Below, piece after piece: positions 8,459 to 17,231 of a stretch of 63,972 nt of DNA. The number at the start of each line of letters is the position of its first letter. Positions within the stretch are counted from its first letter, which is position 1. Below the pieces are notes generated by a model. The model ran no database searches. It was not told the DNA's origin and was given only the letters and a program-made list of their open reading frames with translations. The stretch spans positions 1 through 63,972 of the forward strand of contig JBAYMJ010000005.1 of NCBI GenBank assembly GCA_041663565.1. The letters run 5' to 3'. The stretch comes from CAINOH01 sp041663565. Lineage in GTDB: Archaea; Micrarchaeota; Micrarchaeia; Norongarragalinales; CAINOH01. The translations under genes were made by a program, and so were the position numbers.

Positions 8459-9058
8459 CTATCTTACGAAGACCTTGCCCTTCCTCGCGCCGGTGCCTGC
8501 GAGTTCATCCTTGCGCCTGAAAAGCTCAGCCGCACCACATTCCATAAGGCATCCGCCCTTCGGCGAGTCCGCCAGCCTGCGGAACCCGAGGCCCGCGTAG
8601 AACGGGATTGCGTTGCGCGCCGCAAGGACGGTGACTTTTCTCCCGTCTTGCGGGATGTTCCTTGCAAGGAGAAGCACAAGGGAACGGCCGAGGCCGGTCT
8701 TTTGCCTTGCGGCGTTCAAGGCCCCGATGGAGACCGCGTCCCTGCCGCAGTTGAAGACCAGCTCGCCTTCAAGCCTGCCGTTGCGGTCGAGCGCGACGAT
8801 GCGGTGGCTGTTGTCGGCAACCTTCGGAAGGATGTCCTGGTGGAGGACAAACCGCAGCGGGCCGTGGCTTGCGCTTGGAAGGAAGAGCAGCGTGGACTTC
8901 CGCATCTGCGGCGAATCCCTTATCCGGTCGTTTCCCAATGTTACGCTTGCCCACTTGGGATTCTCCACGTCGCCGAACTTGCCGGCTTCCCTGCCTGCGA
9001 GACGGTCTTCTATGCTTTCGCGCAAGGCGCTGATTTTTTTGGAGAGCCCGAAGGGCAT
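8459..9058 (-). CDS. GNAT-like acetyltransferase, paralog 2
   Basis: Protein of 199 residues, clearly homologous along its whole length to the next gene downstream: shared AGREAGKFG, NPKWAS, DSPQMRKSTLLFLPSASHGP and GLGRSLVLL. It keeps the GNAT motifs AARQKTGLGRSL and AIPFYAGLGFRRL. It starts 21 bases after the aspS stop, so it is probably co-transcribed with aspS. The conserved N-terminal half, present in both copies, is likely a family-specific substrate domain. The substrate is unknown. Confidence 0.75.
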   Translation of the reverse strand: MPFGLSKKISALRESIEDRLAGREAGKFGDVENPKWASVTLGNDRIRDSPQMRKSTLLFLPSASHGPLRFVLHQDILPKVADNSHRIVALDRNGRLEGELVFNCGRDAVSIGALNAARQKTGLGRSLVLLLARNIPQDGRKVTVLAARNAIPFYAGLGFRRLADSPKGGCLMECGAAELFRRKDELAGTGARKGKVFVR

Positions 9059-9079
9059 AATTGAAAAGCACCCATCAAG

Positions 9080-10375
9080 TCATGGCGTGAGCCTGTGCCT
9101 GTCGCGCGGGAACAGCGCGCACTCGCGGATGTTGTCGCGGTTTGCAAGCTTCATGGTCAGGCGCTCAGCTCCGATTGACCAGCCCGCGTGCGGGATTGAG
9201 CCGTAACGGAACGCGTCGATGTAGCCTTCGAATGCGGAAGGCCGAAGCCCCTTGGCCTTGAGCTGCTTGATGAGCAGGTCGGGCTGATGGATTCTCTGGG
9301 CGCCCGAGCATAGCTCGACTCCCTTGTACATCAAGTCGTAGGCAAAGCAGATTTCCGGCTTGTCCGGGTGCGGCATTGAGTAGAACGCGCGGATTGCAGT
9401 AGGCCATTCGGTGATGAAGAACGCCTCGGCGCCAAGCAGTGCGGGCATCTCCTTCTCCTGCTCCTTGGAAAAGTCCTCGCCCCACCCCATCGGGTAGCCC
9501 TTGGCGTTGAGCTTGTCAACGATTTGCGAGTAGGTGAAGCGCGGGACTTCCTTTGGCACGGTGACGTTGGAGCCCAGGAGCTTGAGTTCGTCCTGGCAGG
9601 TATCGGTGACTCGCGAAAGTATGTTGATGAACACCTGCTCAAGCACGCCGATGGCGTCCTCGTGGGTGGCGAACCCCATCTCGATGTCCATCTGCGTTAT
9701 CTCGTTGAGGTGGAAGGGCGTGTTGTGCTTCTCCGCGCGGAACACCGGCGTGACCATGTAGACTTTGTCCATCCCGCCCATCACCGCAATCTGCTTGTAA
9801 AGCTGCGGGCTCTGGGCGAGGAAGGCTTCCTTGTCGAAATATACCACCGGGAAAAGGTCGGTCCCGCCTTCGGTGCTTGAGGATACGAGGCAGGTGGGCG
9901 TGATTTCCTGGAACTCCAACTCGTCGAGCTTCTCGCGAAAACCGCGCACGGCCTGGCTGCGGATTTTGAAAACGGCGGTAGTCTCAAGGCGGCGCAGGTC
10001 GATGAACCGCTTGTCAAGCCGCACGTCCAAGTCAGCAGGGACCTTGCCGGTGACCTCGAAGGGCACGATGCCGTGCACCTCGCCCACGACCTCTATCTTG
10101 CTTGGCATTATCTCAAAGCCCCTGGGCGCAATCTTGGACGCCTTGACCTTGCCAGTGCAGAGTATGGCGACTTCCTTGACGAACTTGTCGACAATAGCTA
10201 CAAGCGCCGGGTCCGCTTCCTTCTTCTTTATGGTAAGCTGGACCAGTCCGGTCTTGTCGCGGAGGAGGATGAACTTGAGCCCGCCCAGGTCGCGTATCTC
10301 GTGGACCCAGCCCGCGAGCTTCACTTCCTTTCCGTCAAGCTCGGGCGTGACCTGTTTTGCATAGTGGGAGCGCAT
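9080..10375 (-). CDS. aspS: aspartyl-tRNA synthetase, archaeal type
   Basis: Class II aminoacyl-tRNA synthetase of about 431 residues. An N-terminal OB-fold anticodon-binding domain (VKLAGWVHEIRDLGGLKFIL) is followed by the class II core. Motif 2 has FRAEKHNTPFHLNEITQMDIE and motif 3 has GWSIGAERLTMKL. The short archaeal form lacks the bacterial insertion domain. Many archaeal versions also charge tRNA-Asn; this cannot be decided here. The ATG at 10375 (or 10381) gives the standard N-terminus; the open frame runs further but is not family-like. Confidence 0.95.
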   Translation of the reverse strand: MRSHYAKQVTPELDGKEVKLAGWVHEIRDLGGLKFILLRDKTGLVQLTIKKKEADPALVAIVDKFVKEVAILCTGKVKASKIAPRGFEIMPSKIEVVGEVHGIVPFEVTGKVPADLDVRLDKRFIDLRRLETTAVFKIRSQAVRGFREKLDELEFQEITPTCLVSSSTEGGTDLFPVVYFDKEAFLAQSPQLYKQIAVMGGMDKVYMVTPVFRAEKHNTPFHLNEITQMDIEMGFATHEDAIGVLEQVFINILSRVTDTCQDELKLLGSNVTVPKEVPRFTYSQIVDKLNAKGYPMGWGEDFSKEQEKEMPALLGAEAFFITEWPTAIRAFYSMPHPDKPEICFAYDLMYKGVELCSGAQRIHQPDLLIKQLKAKGLRPSAFEGYIDAFRYGSIPHAGWSIGAERLTMKLANRDNIRECALFPRDRHRLTP

Positions 10376-10442
10376 CGTCATAGTAAACACCGTCGGGAGA
10401 ATTGTAGTCGAATTAAAAGGGTGGTTGAAGGAATATAAGAAT

Positions 10443-11240
10443 ATGAGAGAACCGGTGAAGCCGCAAGGGTGGACTGACTTGAGCGTCGGCAACGTGAAGG
10501 CGTACTGCAGGCCGGGCTACGAGAAGGTCCTAAGCGCGCCTTGGGTGCTTACCAGGAAGCGCGTGCCGCGGCCGGAGAACGAGGAAGAGAGGAAGTGGCA
10601 GGATTACTGCGCCGAGAAGCTCTTGATGGTGCACAAGAGGACGCGGGTAGCAAAAAAGGACGCCACGGGAAAACTCGCCGGCCTCATTATGCACGCGGCC
10701 ATACGGCAGTACCGCGTGGCGCACGTGGACATCGACGCAATCGAGAAGGCCCGGAAGGCGGGGGTACGGATGGAAAAGCCCCTGGCGGTCATCTACCTGC
10801 CAGACTCGCCGGATAGGCCAGACAAGTCGAATAATCCTATCCACGTATTCAAGTGGATACGCGGAAAGACTCTGGTCGACTTCCTCAAAAAGGAAAAATC
10901 CCCTTCGAAAAGAAAGAGGGTCATATCCGACGTATTCCGCCAGGTCGAAAAGCTGCACGCAAGCGGCCTGACCCACGGGGACCTGCGCGGCAGGAACGTC
11001 ATCGTGGACCGTTCCGGAAAGGCGCACCTCATAGACATGACGTCCAGGTACGCCGGATACAAGCCTGCCGACGACTTTTTAGAATTCGACGCGGACCTGC
11101 ACGACGAGGAAGTGAAAGGCAAACTGAAACTGCTCCGCGAAGGCGAGTGGCCCATTCGAAAGACCGCGAGGCAATGCGCGGAAAAACAGAGTGGGGGATC
11201 TGAGATTCGAACTCAGGTCACCAGGTCCCGAACCTGGTAG
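10443..11240 (+). CDS. protein-kinase-like protein (RIO/Kdo-kinase fold)
   Basis: About 265 residues with the catalytic core of a kinase-like fold: hinge-like IHVFKWIRGKTLVDFLKK, catalytic loop THGDLRGRNVIVD and the DFG-equivalent LIDMTS. No clear glycine-rich loop is visible, so it is closer to RIO or lipopolysaccharide-kinase-like families than to classical Ser/Thr kinases. A TATA-like attaaaag lies about 30 bases before the ATG at 10443; another ATG is at 10425. The last ~16 codons run into the tRNA-Pro gene on the other strand. The substrate is unknown. Confidence 0.75.
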   Translation: MREPVKPQGWTDLSVGNVKAYCRPGYEKVLSAPWVLTRKRVPRPENEEERKWQDYCAEKLLMVHKRTRVAKKDATGKLAGLIMHAAIRQYRVAHVDIDAIEKARKAGVRMEKPLAVIYLPDSPDRPDKSNNPIHVFKWIRGKTLVDFLKKEKSPSKRKRVISDVFRQVEKLHASGLTHGDLRGRNVIVDRSGKAHLIDMTSRYAGYKPADDFLEFDADLHDEEVKGKLKLLREGEWPIRKTARQCAEKQSGGSEIRTQVTRSRTW

Positions 11241-11264
11241 GATGCCAGGCTACCCCAATCCCCC
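11192..11264 (-). tRNA. tRNA-Pro (CGG)
   Basis: Complete cloverleaf of 73 bases on the minus strand: acceptor stem GGGGGAT/ATCCCCC, anticodon stem CCAGG/CCTGG with loop TTCGGGA giving anticodon CGG, T arm CTGAG-TTCGAAT-CTCAG, discriminator A. No intron, and no encoded CCA. It reads proline CCG codons. It lies antisense to the 3' end of the kinase-like gene, whose stop codon is inside the tRNA. Confidence 0.93.
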
Positions 11265-11490
11265 AGAATGAGCGTAATATTTCTGGGCGGTAAGGTTTAT
11301 TTGCCTTCTATAGCGAACCGGGTAAGTAAGCCTAAAGGATTCTCGGTTGCGCTAGAGGCAAAACGCGGAGAATGCCTCTGGTCATTTCGCGTTTTGCCGT
11401 AATTGCGTTTCGGTGCGTTGCAGTCGCGCCGGCCTGCCGGACAAATCGCAAATATAAGCCTGAAGCGGGATAATATCAACTTGCAAGAAT

Positions 11491-11565
11491 GGGCCCGTAG
11501 CTCAGCCTGGACAGAGCGACTGCCTTCTAAGCCGTAGGTCGTGGGTCCGAATCCCACCGGGCCCG
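11491..11565 (+). tRNA. tRNA-Arg (TCT)
   Basis: Complete cloverleaf: acceptor GGGCCCG/CGGGCCC with discriminator G, D arm with GCTC...GAGC, anticodon loop CTTCTAA (anticodon TCT), T arm GTGGG-TCCGAAT-CCCAC. No intron. The anticodon stem ACTGC/GCCGT has one T-C mismatch in the middle, which is unusual. A promoter-like gataatatc precedes it by about 20 bases. Confidence 0.92.
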
Positions 11566-11583
11566 CATATTTACAGTGATGGC

Positions 11584-12462
11584 ATGAGGACAGCAGGTTC
11601 CGAAACGCGCAGCGAAGCGACGAAAATGAGGCGAAGAAATAGGGCGGTAGTGCTCACTGGCGGCATCGAAGCAAGGCCGTATTTCCTAAAGAATCATGTG
11701 TTGAAGGTGGTTTCACCTTCGGAAATCCCAGATAGCGTAATCGACGCACCTGACGAGCCGTCCAATGACAGGACTGCATCATTCAGGGGCCTGTCTGCGG
11801 CAGAGCAGACCACAAGAGTTCTCGGACTTTTCATGCGCGAGCACCCCAACATGGCACGGGTGCATTACGTGCTTCCCTTCTGGTCAAAAGACCACCGCGG
11901 CGGGTTTCCAAAACTGCTCGTTATTCAGGACCGGATAAGGCCAAACTGCGCCCAGCCAAAATCCACGGTGGAAATGACAGGATTGTGGGAACACAAAGTA
12001 ACAAGGGACAAACTAGAAATAGACCCGCAAATCATGAATACGATTTATGACATAAGGCTCGAACAAAAAGATGCCAATGGCCAACCAGCTAATAGGTATA
12101 CTCTTGTCGACTACCGCAAAGGAAAACCTGTGTTTAGGGAAGATAAGCCCAATCTTTTACGGATAAGACGAGCCGGAAAAACGCAAGATGTCCTCATCGA
12201 CGCCCTGCTTAAGGACGAAGCCATGGTCGGACAGGTGCGAAAGAAGGAAACGGAGGCCTGGCCGGGCAAGAAGCCGTGCGCCGAAACCGGCACTTGCGAT
12301 GCAGACTGGAAAAAGTTCGTAAATAACTCGAAGGAGGGCTTTGGGAGGATACCAAGGCAAATCACGTTGAGCCAACTTCGTTCAATCCACGAAATACGTC
12401 CGCTGCTGCCAATGCTCAAGAAAAAAATCGCGTCAGACCGCAGGGCGAAACGCGCACCCTGA
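11584..12462 (+). CDS. hypothetical protein downstream of tRNA-Arg
   Basis: Protein of up to 292 residues that I do not recognise; the ATG at 11626 (MRRRNRAVV) is an alternative start. It is soluble and basic, rich in Lys/Arg, with no membrane segment. A Cys pair occurs in PCAETGTCDADWKKF near residue 240. The region VHYVLPFWSKDHRGGFPKLLVIQDR looks like a beta-rich core. It starts about 20 bases after tRNA-Arg with no obvious promoter of its own, so it may be read through from the tRNA. Base composition is slightly more AT-rich than neighbouring genes. Confidence 0.6.
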   Translation: MRTAGSETRSEATKMRRRNRAVVLTGGIEARPYFLKNHVLKVVSPSEIPDSVIDAPDEPSNDRTASFRGLSAAEQTTRVLGLFMREHPNMARVHYVLPFWSKDHRGGFPKLLVIQDRIRPNCAQPKSTVEMTGLWEHKVTRDKLEIDPQIMNTIYDIRLEQKDANGQPANRYTLVDYRKGKPVFREDKPNLLRIRRAGKTQDVLIDALLKDEAMVGQVRKKETEAWPGKKPCAETGTCDADWKKFVNNSKEGFGRIPRQITLSQLRSIHEIRPLLPMLKKKIASDRRAKRAP

Positions 12463-12524
12463 CTGCACTCCGCTTTCAAAACCGTTTTATTCGCCGCTTC
12501 GCTTCCTTCTAAAGGTTATAGAAC

Positions 12525-13304
12525 ATGAAGATACGGAACGGCTCCTTTCCCATGGATTGGGACGAAACTGAAAACGCGCTGTCTGTCGACGGCGTAAACA
12601 TTGAACCCTCGGTCCGCACCGTAGGCGACATGGCCGAGGTGCTTGCGGACCCGAAATACGCGCGCACCGCGCTTGCAAGCGACGCAGAAAAATCCAAGAT
12701 ACTCTACTACATGCACCGCAACGTGCACAAAAAGGAGGACGAGAAGGCGCTCTCCAAGTTCCGGCGCAGGTACGACGTGACGGTAATCCCGCCCGCGATG
12801 CTCGGCCAGGAGTACGTAAAGACAATCGGGCACTACCACGAGCTTTCGCGCAAGGGCGTGAGCTTCCCCGAGCTTTACGAGGTGATGGCCGGAGTTGCGC
12901 ATTTTCTCATTTTCAAAAGGAAAAGGGCCGCTGGAAAGGACATCGATGACAAGATTACCGATGCCGTGCTCATCGAGGCCGGCGCGGGCGACAAGGTGTT
13001 CGTGCCCTGTGACTACGGCCACGTGATGATAAACCCCGGAAGGCGCGTGCTCGTGACAAACAATATTGTCGAGTGGAAGTTCAAGAGCATCTACGAGCCG
13101 GTTGGCAAGATGGCCGGAGCGCCATATTTCGAGCTTGAAGGCGAGACCACCATCCCAAACGAGCGCTATGCCGAGCTTTCGCCGCTTTCAAAAATCAAGG
13201 CCAAGGACTACTCGCCCACAATCGACTTGCACCTTGACCGGGGCACGGCAATCTACGACATCTTCGCAAGGGACCCGGAGAAGTTCGCGTTCCTGGAGCC
13301 GTAG
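12525..13304 (+). CDS. glucose-6-phosphate isomerase, cupin type
   Basis: Archaeal cupin-type phosphoglucose isomerase, 259 residues. It interconverts glucose-6-phosphate and fructose-6-phosphate using a metal ion held in a cupin barrel. The signature TIGHYHELSRKGVSFPELYEV provides the metal-binding His/His/Glu, and PCDYGHVMINPG provides the last His. The family is essentially archaeal and unrelated to ordinary PGI. It is longer than the ~190-residue minimal enzyme, with an N-terminal extension of about 50 residues. A TATA-like ttttattcg at about 12485 fits a short leader. Confidence 0.93.
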   Translation: MKIRNGSFPMDWDETENALSVDGVNIEPSVRTVGDMAEVLADPKYARTALASDAEKSKILYYMHRNVHKKEDEKALSKFRRRYDVTVIPPAMLGQEYVKTIGHYHELSRKGVSFPELYEVMAGVAHFLIFKRKRAAGKDIDDKITDAVLIEAGAGDKVFVPCDYGHVMINPGRRVLVTNNIVEWKFKSIYEPVGKMAGAPYFELEGETTIPNERYAELSPLSKIKAKDYSPTIDLHLDRGTAIYDIFARDPEKFAFLEP

Positions 13305-13311
13305 CCGGCTC

Positions 13312-13392
13312 TTGGAAAAAGATAAAAAAATAGGATTGAAAAAAGAAGGAAATGAAAAAATAAAGAGAATGGAAAAAGAAATAGGAAAACCT
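13312..13392 (-). terminator. pyrimidine-rich 3' tract after DUF4389 gene
   Basis: A purine-only run on the plus strand, so the minus-strand transcript is T/C-rich with multiple T runs, starting just after the DUF4389 stop. It is a probable archaeal T-tract terminator, shared with the 3' end of the convergent isomerase gene. Confidence 0.45.
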
Positions 13393-13397
13393 AATTC

Positions 13398-13976
13398 TTA
13401 TTGCGGCAGGACCTGCGGCCGCTCGTCGGTCTGCAGCCCCAGGTAGTACACGTAGGTCGCAAGGAACCTGCCGTACATGTACGAAAACTCCCAGAGCGTG
13501 CGGTTGCGGCGGCCCGTAAAGAGCACGATTATGGCCTGCAGCACGAGCGCCACGAACGCCACCACGCCGACTATTGTACCGATTATGTGGAACGCTATCG
13601 CGTAGAGGATGCGCACCAAAAGCTCGCGGCGCATCGCAAGGGGCTTGAAGGAATAATAGACCTTGACCTTGCGCATCGCGTCTCCGGGGACTATCGCGGG
13701 CCGCTCGTCAGTGAGCAGCAGGTAGTAGGCGAAGTACTGGAAGATGTAGTCGAGGTAGTACTTGTGGAAGAAGTCCGCTATGGTCTTGCTGCGTGCGCGC
13801 GAGAACAGGATGGTCAGCGCCTGAGCGACGAACGGCAGGATTAGCGTGAACAGGCCGAGTATGTGGAACAGCACGAGCATTATGACTGCGAAGGGAATCC
13901 CGTACACTAGGCGCACGAAAAGCTCGAGCCTCGACGCCTTGTCCGACCAGAGGACTGAATAGGTGACAGTTTGCAT
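13398..13976 (-). CDS. DUF4389-like membrane protein, internally duplicated
   Basis: Membrane protein of about 192 residues made of two similar halves. Each has a polar start, the motif R-x-E-L-x-V-R-I/L-x-Y, two hydrophobic helices, and an ending of the type YYL-L-TDERP (TDERPAIVP and TDERPQVLP). This pattern matches the DUF4389 family, whose function is unknown. The ATG at 13976 (MQTVTYSV) is chosen; the open frame upstream is a low-complexity translation of the pyrimidine tract. It lies downstream of the thermosome gene but after a terminator-like tract. Confidence 0.8.
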   Translation of the reverse strand: MQTVTYSVLWSDKASRLELFVRLVYGIPFAVIMLVLFHILGLFTLILPFVAQALTILFSRARSKTIADFFHKYYLDYIFQYFAYYLLLTDERPAIVPGDAMRKVKVYYSFKPLAMRRELLVRILYAIAFHIIGTIVGVVAFVALVLQAIIVLFTGRRNRTLWEFSYMYGRFLATYVYYLGLQTDERPQVLPQ

Positions 13977-14058
13977 GGGTTTGACCACCAGTAGGGAGAA
14001 TGCAGGGGCTGAATAAAAAACGTTGGAATTCCATTGGGGCGGAAAGCGCGAAACCCCT

Positions 14059-14164
14059 GTGAAAAAATAAGAAGGTTTGAAAAGGAAAAAATGAAAAAAA
14101 GAGAAAAAGAAACTTGAAAAAGAAGAAATTAAAAAGAGGAAAAAGAAAGTTTGGAAAAAAGGCA
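14059..14164 (-). terminator. long pyrimidine tract after thermosome gene
   Basis: About 105 bases that on the sense (minus) strand are nearly all T and C, directly after the thermosome stop codon. It contains many T4-T6 runs and is the longest of several such tracts in this window. It probably terminates a highly expressed transcript. Confidence 0.55.
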
Positions 14165-14172
14165 CTATGCCC

Positions 14173-15810
14173 TTAGTCCATGTCTCCCATTCCCATGCCG
14201 CCGGGGCCGCCTTGCGGCATCTGGGGCTTCCCGCGGCTTGCGATGATGTCGTCGATGCGGAGTATCATCTCGCAGACCTCGGACGCTGACTGGAGCGCCT
14301 GGCGCTTGACGCGCATCGGCTCGATTACAAGCAGGGGCTTCATGTCGGAAACCTTGGTCGCGTTGACGTCCACTCCGATGCTCTTGCCGCCCTTCTCGTG
14401 CTTGCTGCGCAGGTCAACTATGGTGTCAATCGGGTCAAGGCCGCAGCTCTCCGCGAGAGTACGGGGGATGACCTCGAGTGCTTCTGCAAACGCTTCAATC
14501 GCAAGCTGCTCGCGTCCGCCGATTGTGACTGCCTTGCGCTTGAGCGCAAGGGAAAGCTCCATCTCTGCGGAACCGCCGCCGTAGACGAACTTGCCGTCAA
14601 TCATCGCCGCGCTTACCGCTCCGATTGCGTCCACGAACGCGCGCTCAGCCTCGTCGATGACGTGCTGGGTGCCTCCGCGGATGAGCAGGGTGACCGCCTT
14701 GGGCTCCTTGCAGTCCTCGACGAAAGTCATCTGCTCGCCTGAAATCTTGCGCTCCTCTACGTTTCCGGCCTTCCCGAGGTCGGAAGCTGAGAGGTCGTCA
14801 AGGGTGGTTACCACGCGACCGCCCGTTGCGCGGGAAAGCTTCTCCATGTCGGACTTCTTCACGCGCCTGCAGGCCATGATTCCCTTCTTTGCAAGGAAGT
14901 GCTGCGCCACGTCGTCGATTCCCTTCTGGCAGAACAGCACGTTCGCGCCGCTCTTTGCGACCTTGTCGACCATCTCGCGGAGCATCTTCTCCTCCTGCGC
15001 CAAAAATGCAGTCATCTGCTCGGGCGAGTTGATGTTGATGCGCGCGTCGGTCTCGGTCTTCTCAATCTCAAGCGCGGTGTCTATGAGCGCAATCTTTGCG
15101 TTCGCGACCTTCTTGGGCATCCCCGGGTGCACGATTTCCTTGTCAACCAGCACGCCGTTGATGAGCGTGGTGCCTGAGACCTCGCCGCCCTGCTTCTTCT
15201 CTATCTTGATGAAGTCCTTGTCAACGGTGAGCTTTGCATTGTGGGTGTCAGCTACCTTGGATACGGCCTCGACTACGAGCTTGGAGAGCGGCTTGTTGAC
15301 GTCGCCCATGCTCACTGCCTTGGAGCCCATCGAAATCTGCGCGATTTCCTCGAGCTTTGCGGTGTCCTTGATGGTGACCGGCTCGCTTATGGTGTCAAGG
15401 ACCTTGATTGCCTCGCTTGCCGCGTGCTTGTAGCCGCGGATTATGATTGAGGAGTGCACGTCCTGGTCGATGAGTTCTGCTGCCTTCTTGAACAATTCCC
15501 CTGCGATTACTACCGCAGTGGTGGTGCCGTCTCCGACCTCCTCGTCCTGGGTCTTTGCAATCTCGACCATCATCTTTGCCGCCGGGTGCTCGACGTTCAT
15601 CTCCTTGAGTATGGTCGCGCCGTCGTTGGTGATGACGATGTCGCCCATCTCGTCAACGAGCATCTTGTCCATGCCGCGCGGTCCGAGCGTTGACTTGACC
15701 GCCTGCGCCACTGCGTACGCGACTGCGATGTTGGTGCGCTGGGCGTCGCGTCCGAGGATGCGCGTGCTTCCCTCGGGAAGGGGACCCTGTGACTGTTGGA
15801 TGTTTGCCAT
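14173..15810 (-). CDS. thsA: thermosome subunit (group II chaperonin)
   Basis: ATP-driven archaeal chaperonin subunit, about 545 residues. Motifs include GPRGMDKMLVDEMGDIVITN and the nucleotide-binding GDGTTTAVVIAGEL near residue 95, then GGGSAEMELS toward the C-terminus. The tail ends PQGGPGGMGMGDMD, the Gly/Met-rich tail typical of chaperonins. The ATG at 15810 (MANIQQ) with GAGGTG at 8 bases is preferred over the GTG four codons earlier. Only one subunit gene is in this window. Confidence 0.97.
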   Translation of the reverse strand: MANIQQSQGPLPEGSTRILGRDAQRTNIAVAYAVAQAVKSTLGPRGMDKMLVDEMGDIVITNDGATILKEMNVEHPAAKMMVEIAKTQDEEVGDGTTTAVVIAGELFKKAAELIDQDVHSSIIIRGYKHAASEAIKVLDTISEPVTIKDTAKLEEIAQISMGSKAVSMGDVNKPLSKLVVEAVSKVADTHNAKLTVDKDFIKIEKKQGGEVSGTTLINGVLVDKEIVHPGMPKKVANAKIALIDTALEIEKTETDARININSPEQMTAFLAQEEKMLREMVDKVAKSGANVLFCQKGIDDVAQHFLAKKGIMACRRVKKSDMEKLSRATGGRVVTTLDDLSASDLGKAGNVEERKISGEQMTFVEDCKEPKAVTLLIRGGTQHVIDEAERAFVDAIGAVSAAMIDGKFVYGGGSAEMELSLALKRKAVTIGGREQLAIEAFAEALEVIPRTLAESCGLDPIDTIVDLRSKHEKGGKSIGVDVNATKVSDMKPLLVIEPMRVKRQALQSASEVCEMILRIDDIIASRGKPQMPQGGPGGMGMGDMD

Positions 15811-16037
15811 ATACTGTTCCACCTCAAATAAATGCCGTTTATTTTACAAATAGGTCGTAAATTTGGCCACTTCCTTGCCGGCTTTGGCCTCTAGCCCTTA
15901 AATACAAGTAAGCAATAGGCGCGAACAAAAAATAAAAAGATTGGCTTACGGGACTGCCGGGCATCGAACGATTTAATAGAGGAAATGCCCTCACTAAATC
16001 GGCGAAAAACCGTCCTTTGCCATTAGGGGTAGATTTC

Positions 16038-17150
16038 GTGGTTCTTGAAAACATCGGCGTCCTGTTCAATATCATACTTCCGCTCATAGGCCTGGTAATC
16101 GGTGCCGAAATATTCCTGATTATCCTCAACCGGGTCATCAAGCCGCTGGTGCTCAAGTCCAAGACCACGCTTGACGACCGCCTCGTCGGGGCGGTCGAGG
16201 AGCCCACCCGCATGCTGGGCATCCTCCTCGGAATCTACTTCACCATAGAGCCGCTGGTAATCGGCTCCCTCTTTTACGGCCACGACTTCGGCTTCTGGTT
16301 CCAAAGCGCGCTAATACTCTGGACGGGCCACCTGGTCTCGAGGGTGCTCAACGCGCTGATCATCTGGTACATGCAGGAGTACTCGGCCGACCCCAAGAAC
16401 AAGGCGAGCCTGAAGATAAACAAGGACATCATCCCCATCCTGCGCTGGCTCTCGCGCATCACGATATACCTCATCACGGTAATCATCATACTCCAGCGCT
16501 TCGGCGTGGAGATAACGCCGCTTGTCGCAACGCTCGGGATCGGCGGCCTCGCAGTCGCCCTTGCGCTGCAGAGCACGCTGTCAAGCTTCTTTGCCGGGTT
16601 CTACCTCCTGTCCGACAGGCCCATCAAGGGCGGCGAGTTCATAGCCCTTGAGGACGAGAACGCGGTAATCAAGGGCTTTGTCGAGGAAATCGGCTGGAGG
16701 ATGACGCGCATACGCACGCGCGGCAACTACACCTACTTCGTGCCCAACGAAAAGATCATCTCGACAAGCATAGTCAACTTCTCGCGGGGCATCCAGAACA
16801 ACTGGAAGGGCGCGTCGCTCACAGTCGGCGTCAAGTACGGCTCGGACGTCGAGAAGGTGAAGAAAATCATAAAGGAAGCGGTGCAGAACGTGCAGAAGCG
16901 CGACCCGAAGATTGCGAAGAGCGAGCCCATAGTCCGGCTTGAGAAGTTCGGCGACTCCGCGCTAGAGTTCAAGGCGCTGTACGAGGTCAACAACTACTTC
17001 GAGACCGAGCTCGTGGCAAGCGAGGTGCGCGAGGAAATCCTCAAGGGCTTCGACAAGGCGGGGATAGAGATACCGTTCACGACGTACCACGTTTACCTGA
17101 AGGAAGAGGAAAAGGCTCCGAGCAAGAAGCAGAAGAAGCTGATTGAGTAG
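16038..17150 (+). CDS. MscS-family mechanosensitive channel
   Basis: Small-conductance mechanosensitive channel, about 370 residues, that opens on membrane tension to release solutes. Four N-terminal transmembrane helices lead into the pore-lining helix LVATLGIGGLAVALALQSTLSSFFAGFYLL, which is followed by the beta domain (GEFIALEDENAVIKGFVEEIGWR, RGNYTYFVPNEK) and a cytoplasmic alpha/beta domain. The GTG at 16038 with AGGGGT upstream is preferred; a TTG at 16017 is the other option. The C-terminus is Lys-rich. Probably a monocistronic gene. Confidence 0.93.
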   Translation: MVLENIGVLFNIILPLIGLVIGAEIFLIILNRVIKPLVLKSKTTLDDRLVGAVEEPTRMLGILLGIYFTIEPLVIGSLFYGHDFGFWFQSALILWTGHLVSRVLNALIIWYMQEYSADPKNKASLKINKDIIPILRWLSRITIYLITVIIILQRFGVEITPLVATLGIGGLAVALALQSTLSSFFAGFYLLSDRPIKGGEFIALEDENAVIKGFVEEIGWRMTRIRTRGNYTYFVPNEKIISTSIVNFSRGIQNNWKGASLTVGVKYGSDVEKVKKIIKEAVQNVQKRDPKIAKSEPIVRLEKFGDSALEFKALYEVNNYFETELVASEVREEILKGFDKAGIEIPFTTYHVYLKEEEKAPSKKQKKLIE

Positions 17151-17231
17151 AAAGTGTGGGACGCGGAAGGATAAACCGTCTTGAGATTCCGCGCCCATCC
17201 GCCGTTCGTCTTTTTTCCATTCTTTTTCCAA

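Noticed and set aside
11297..11557. 86-codon frame on the minus strand
   Set aside because: Its first part is the antisense of tRNA-Arg; such frames (start GFGPTTYGLEG-like) are typical artefacts over tRNA genes.
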